A DNA stretch of 7,319 nt, from NCBI GenBank assembly GCA_030613915.1, contig JAUWKY010000112.1, positions 1 to 7,319 of the forward strand, read 5' to 3'. Positions 6,587 through 7,319 of the stretch are shown here, in pieces. How positions within the stretch are numbered: position 1 is the first letter of the stretch; each line of letters begins with the position of its first letter. Under the pieces are notes generated by a model. That model was not told where the DNA came from. It ran no database searches and saw nothing but the letters and a program-made list of their open reading frames with translations. This stretch comes from Syntrophobacterales bacterium (GTDB lineage: Bacteria > Desulfobacterota > Syntrophobacteria > BM002). The position numbers and the translations under genes were made by a program.

Positions 6587-6615
6587 TTTGTATCAAATAT
6601 GTCTACCACCGTCAA
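6587..6615 (-). promoter_or_regulatory. Candidate sigma70 promoter of the nuo operon
   Basis: On the minus strand, TTGACG (6615-6610) is separated by 17 bases from TACAAA (6592-6587), and TGA directly before the second box forms an extended -10 (TGaTACAAA). Matches are 5 of 6 and 4 of 6. Transcription would start near 6580, leaving a leader of about 120 bases before nuoA. Confidence 0.45.
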
Positions 6616-6731
6616 GGCAAAAAGAGTAATTTTCTCAAGTATCGAATAAATATCTGTTGGGGTTGGTCATGCTGATGGAGCTCACTGCTGTAACGATAGA
6701 AAAACTAGGGTAACTCCTGATGAGATTCCTC

Positions 6732-6760
6732 TTGTACAATGAAATGGAAAAGGTTATACT
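6732..6760 (+). promoter_or_regulatory. Candidate promoter for the rightward small membrane protein gene
   Basis: TTGTAC (6732-6737), 17 bases, then TATACT (6755-6760). The -10 box matches 5 of 6; the -35 only 3 of 6. Transcription would start near 6767, about 110 bases before the ATG at 6876. The match is moderate and could be chance. Confidence 0.35.
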
Positions 6761-6875
6761 CCCTCGCTGGAAAAAGGATATTATTCACAAGCCGATTTTT
6801 GGTCGATTGTGAACCCGGTCTGTCCAAATGGTCAGCGGTTTTAGCCCACCCATTCCAGCCGACAAGGAGCAAAAA

Positions 6876-7076
6876 ATGGCCGGTCCGACACCTGGGCAAA
6901 GCACCAGATCCGATGATCCCTTCAGGATGTACGCCTCGCCTGTAGGCGCTGGTTTTTTGCAGAAAGCTAACAAGATTTTTGAAGATTTTCCCCTCTCCAA
7001 ATACATTCTTTTCTTCGTGATTTTTTCCATTGAAGTAATCATCGCTTTCTGGGTCTCTATCTACCTTGTTTCCTGA
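6876..7076 (+). CDS. Small single-span membrane protein of unknown family
   Basis: I do not recognise this 66-residue protein. ATG 6876 is chosen because AGGAG lies 6 bases upstream, the best plus-strand ribosome binding site in the window; an in-frame ATG at 6828 has none. Residues 1-42 are soluble, beginning Gly/Pro/Ser/Thr-rich (MAGPTPGQSTRSDDPF) and continuing as a likely amphipathic stretch FLQKANKIFEDF. Residues 43-65 form one strongly hydrophobic span (YILFFVIFSIEVIIAFWVSI...) ending at the last residue, so the protein looks tail-anchored with the N-terminus probably cytoplasmic. Glu53 lies in the middle of the span, which is unusual for a plain anchor. The gene is divergent from nuo and shares its control region. 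A long minus-strand frame (6785-7042) overlaps it but lacks a comparable start signal. A link to complex I is possible only by position. Confidence 0.62.
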   Translation: MAGPTPGQSTRSDDPFRMYASPVGAGFLQKANKIFEDFPLSKYILFFVIFSIEVIIAFWVSIYLVS

Positions 7077-7204
7077 GTAGCTCTGGCCCCGATGAGTACA
7101 GTGCGAAACATAATCCTTAATCGATGGAGGGATGAAGACATTACCCCACCACAGTAAGTCCTAAAATTCACAAAGTTAATGACTCTTGAAAAAATGTATG
7201 CTAT
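7077..7204. other. Non-coding spacer downstream of the small membrane protein gene
   Basis: These 128 bases contain no terminator hairpin followed by a T-run and no clear promoter. A 21-codon frame (7092-7157) lacks a ribosome binding site. The right half is AT-rich and could hold control elements for the frame starting at 7205. Confidence 0.5.
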
Positions 7205-7319
7205 ATGTACAAATCCAATTTCCCTACCTGTGGCCGTGCAGGCCAGAAAAGCCGGATGGAATTTCTGCAGCAACTCCATGGGCATTTTTCCCATGATGCT
7301 GAAGATTGTCTTATGACCA
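7205..7319 (+). CDS. Possible start of an unidentified protein, running off the right edge
   Basis: A frame from ATG 7205 stays open for 38 codons to the edge. The peptide begins MYKSNFPTCGRAGQKSRMEF and continues with LQQLHGHFSHDAEDCLMT. It is hydrophilic, balanced in composition and protein-like, with two Cys and three His residues, but matches no family I know. The nearest upstream stop is at 7187, so the start is confined to this ATG; there is no good ribosome binding site before it. The two other forward frames here end before the edge (a 40-codon frame from 7194 stops at 7317), which mildly favours this one. Too little is visible to be sure that it is a gene. Confidence 0.35.
   Translation, partial: MYKSNFPTCGRAGQKSRMEFLQQLHGHFSHDAEDCLMT

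Larger units (their letters stand above)
6459..6875. other. Divergent control region between nuoA and the 66-residue membrane protein gene
   Basis: These 417 bases hold no gene I can support. The nuoA-proximal part (6459-6580) would be the untranslated leader of the nuo mRNA. 6559-6615 holds the operator-like palindrome and the leftward promoter candidate. 6616-6731 is AT-rich and shows no clear structure. 6732-6760 holds the rightward promoter candidate, followed by a leader of about 110 bases up to the AGGAG box at 6865-6869. No tRNA, riboswitch or terminator shape was seen. Confidence 0.7.

Noticed and set aside
6334..6615. 93-codon minus-strand frame across the nuo leader and the start of nuoA
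   Set aside because: It starts at the TTG of the candidate -35 box, is out of frame with NuoA and has no ribosome binding site; a leader peptide is not supported.
6785..7042. 85-codon minus-strand frame overlapping the small membrane protein gene
   Set aside because: It has a weaker start signal than the plus-strand gene and no membrane or domain pattern; only one of the two is likely real.
7092..7157. 21-residue frame (MSTVRNIILNRWRDED...)
   Set aside because: It has no ribosome binding site and is too short to judge.
7277..7295. CATGGG/CCCATG hairpin with a T-rich loop
   Set aside because: The T-run is in the loop, not after the stem, so it is not an intrinsic terminator; it also falls in a possible coding frame.

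Overview
The window carries most of a nuo operon on the minus strand, running from about 6458 down past the left edge. It encodes a bacterial respiratory complex I (NADH-quinone oxidoreductase type) in the order nuoA-B-C-D-H-I-J-K-L. All nine reading frames are intact; nuoL runs off the left edge after 523 codons. Where 14-subunit operons usually carry nuoE, nuoF and nuoG (between nuoD and nuoH) there are only 25 bases, so this locus encodes the 11-subunit type (quinone module plus membrane pump), provided nuoM and nuoN lie beyond the left edge. The NADH-oxidising module is not encoded at its usual place. Separate nuoC and nuoD genes, moderate GC, a short NuoI, histidine-rich loops in NuoL and an HcpR/CRP-like palindrome together suggest a Gram-negative anaerobe, most likely Desulfobacterota (the former Deltaproteobacteria). 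That assignment is inference from general family knowledge, not from a search.

Layout, in transcription order from right to left. 6459-6875 is a non-coding divergent control region: a candidate sigma70 promoter points at nuoA (6587-6615), a 20-bp near-palindrome (6559-6578) sits just inside the predicted transcript start, and a candidate promoter points right (6732-6760). nuoA (6075-6458), nuoB (TTG start, 5569-6093), nuoC (5139-5612) and nuoD (4031-5149) overlap one another; nuoH (3001-4005) follows 25 bases later. A 151-bp gap between nuoH and nuoI (2850-3000) is the only sizeable break in the operon and is filled with CCGG-centred 9-bp tandem repeats and a long inverted repeat. nuoI (2412-2849), nuoJ (1879-2415), nuoK (1574-1882) and nuoL (1-1571) then overlap by 4 bases or abut.

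NuoB, C, D and I form the peripheral arm carrying cluster N2, N6a/N6b and the quinone head; NuoH is the connecting membrane subunit; NuoA, J, K and L form the pump. All iron-sulphur cysteines of NuoB and NuoI and the key membrane Glu/Lys residues of NuoH, NuoK and NuoL are present, so the complex should be a working proton pump. The electron donor is open: ferredoxin or another dehydrogenase module encoded elsewhere is the natural guess.

Right of the control region, on the plus strand, is a 66-residue single-span membrane protein of unknown family with a strong ribosome binding site (6876-7076). After 128 non-coding bases there is a possible start of another gene running off the right edge (7205-7319).
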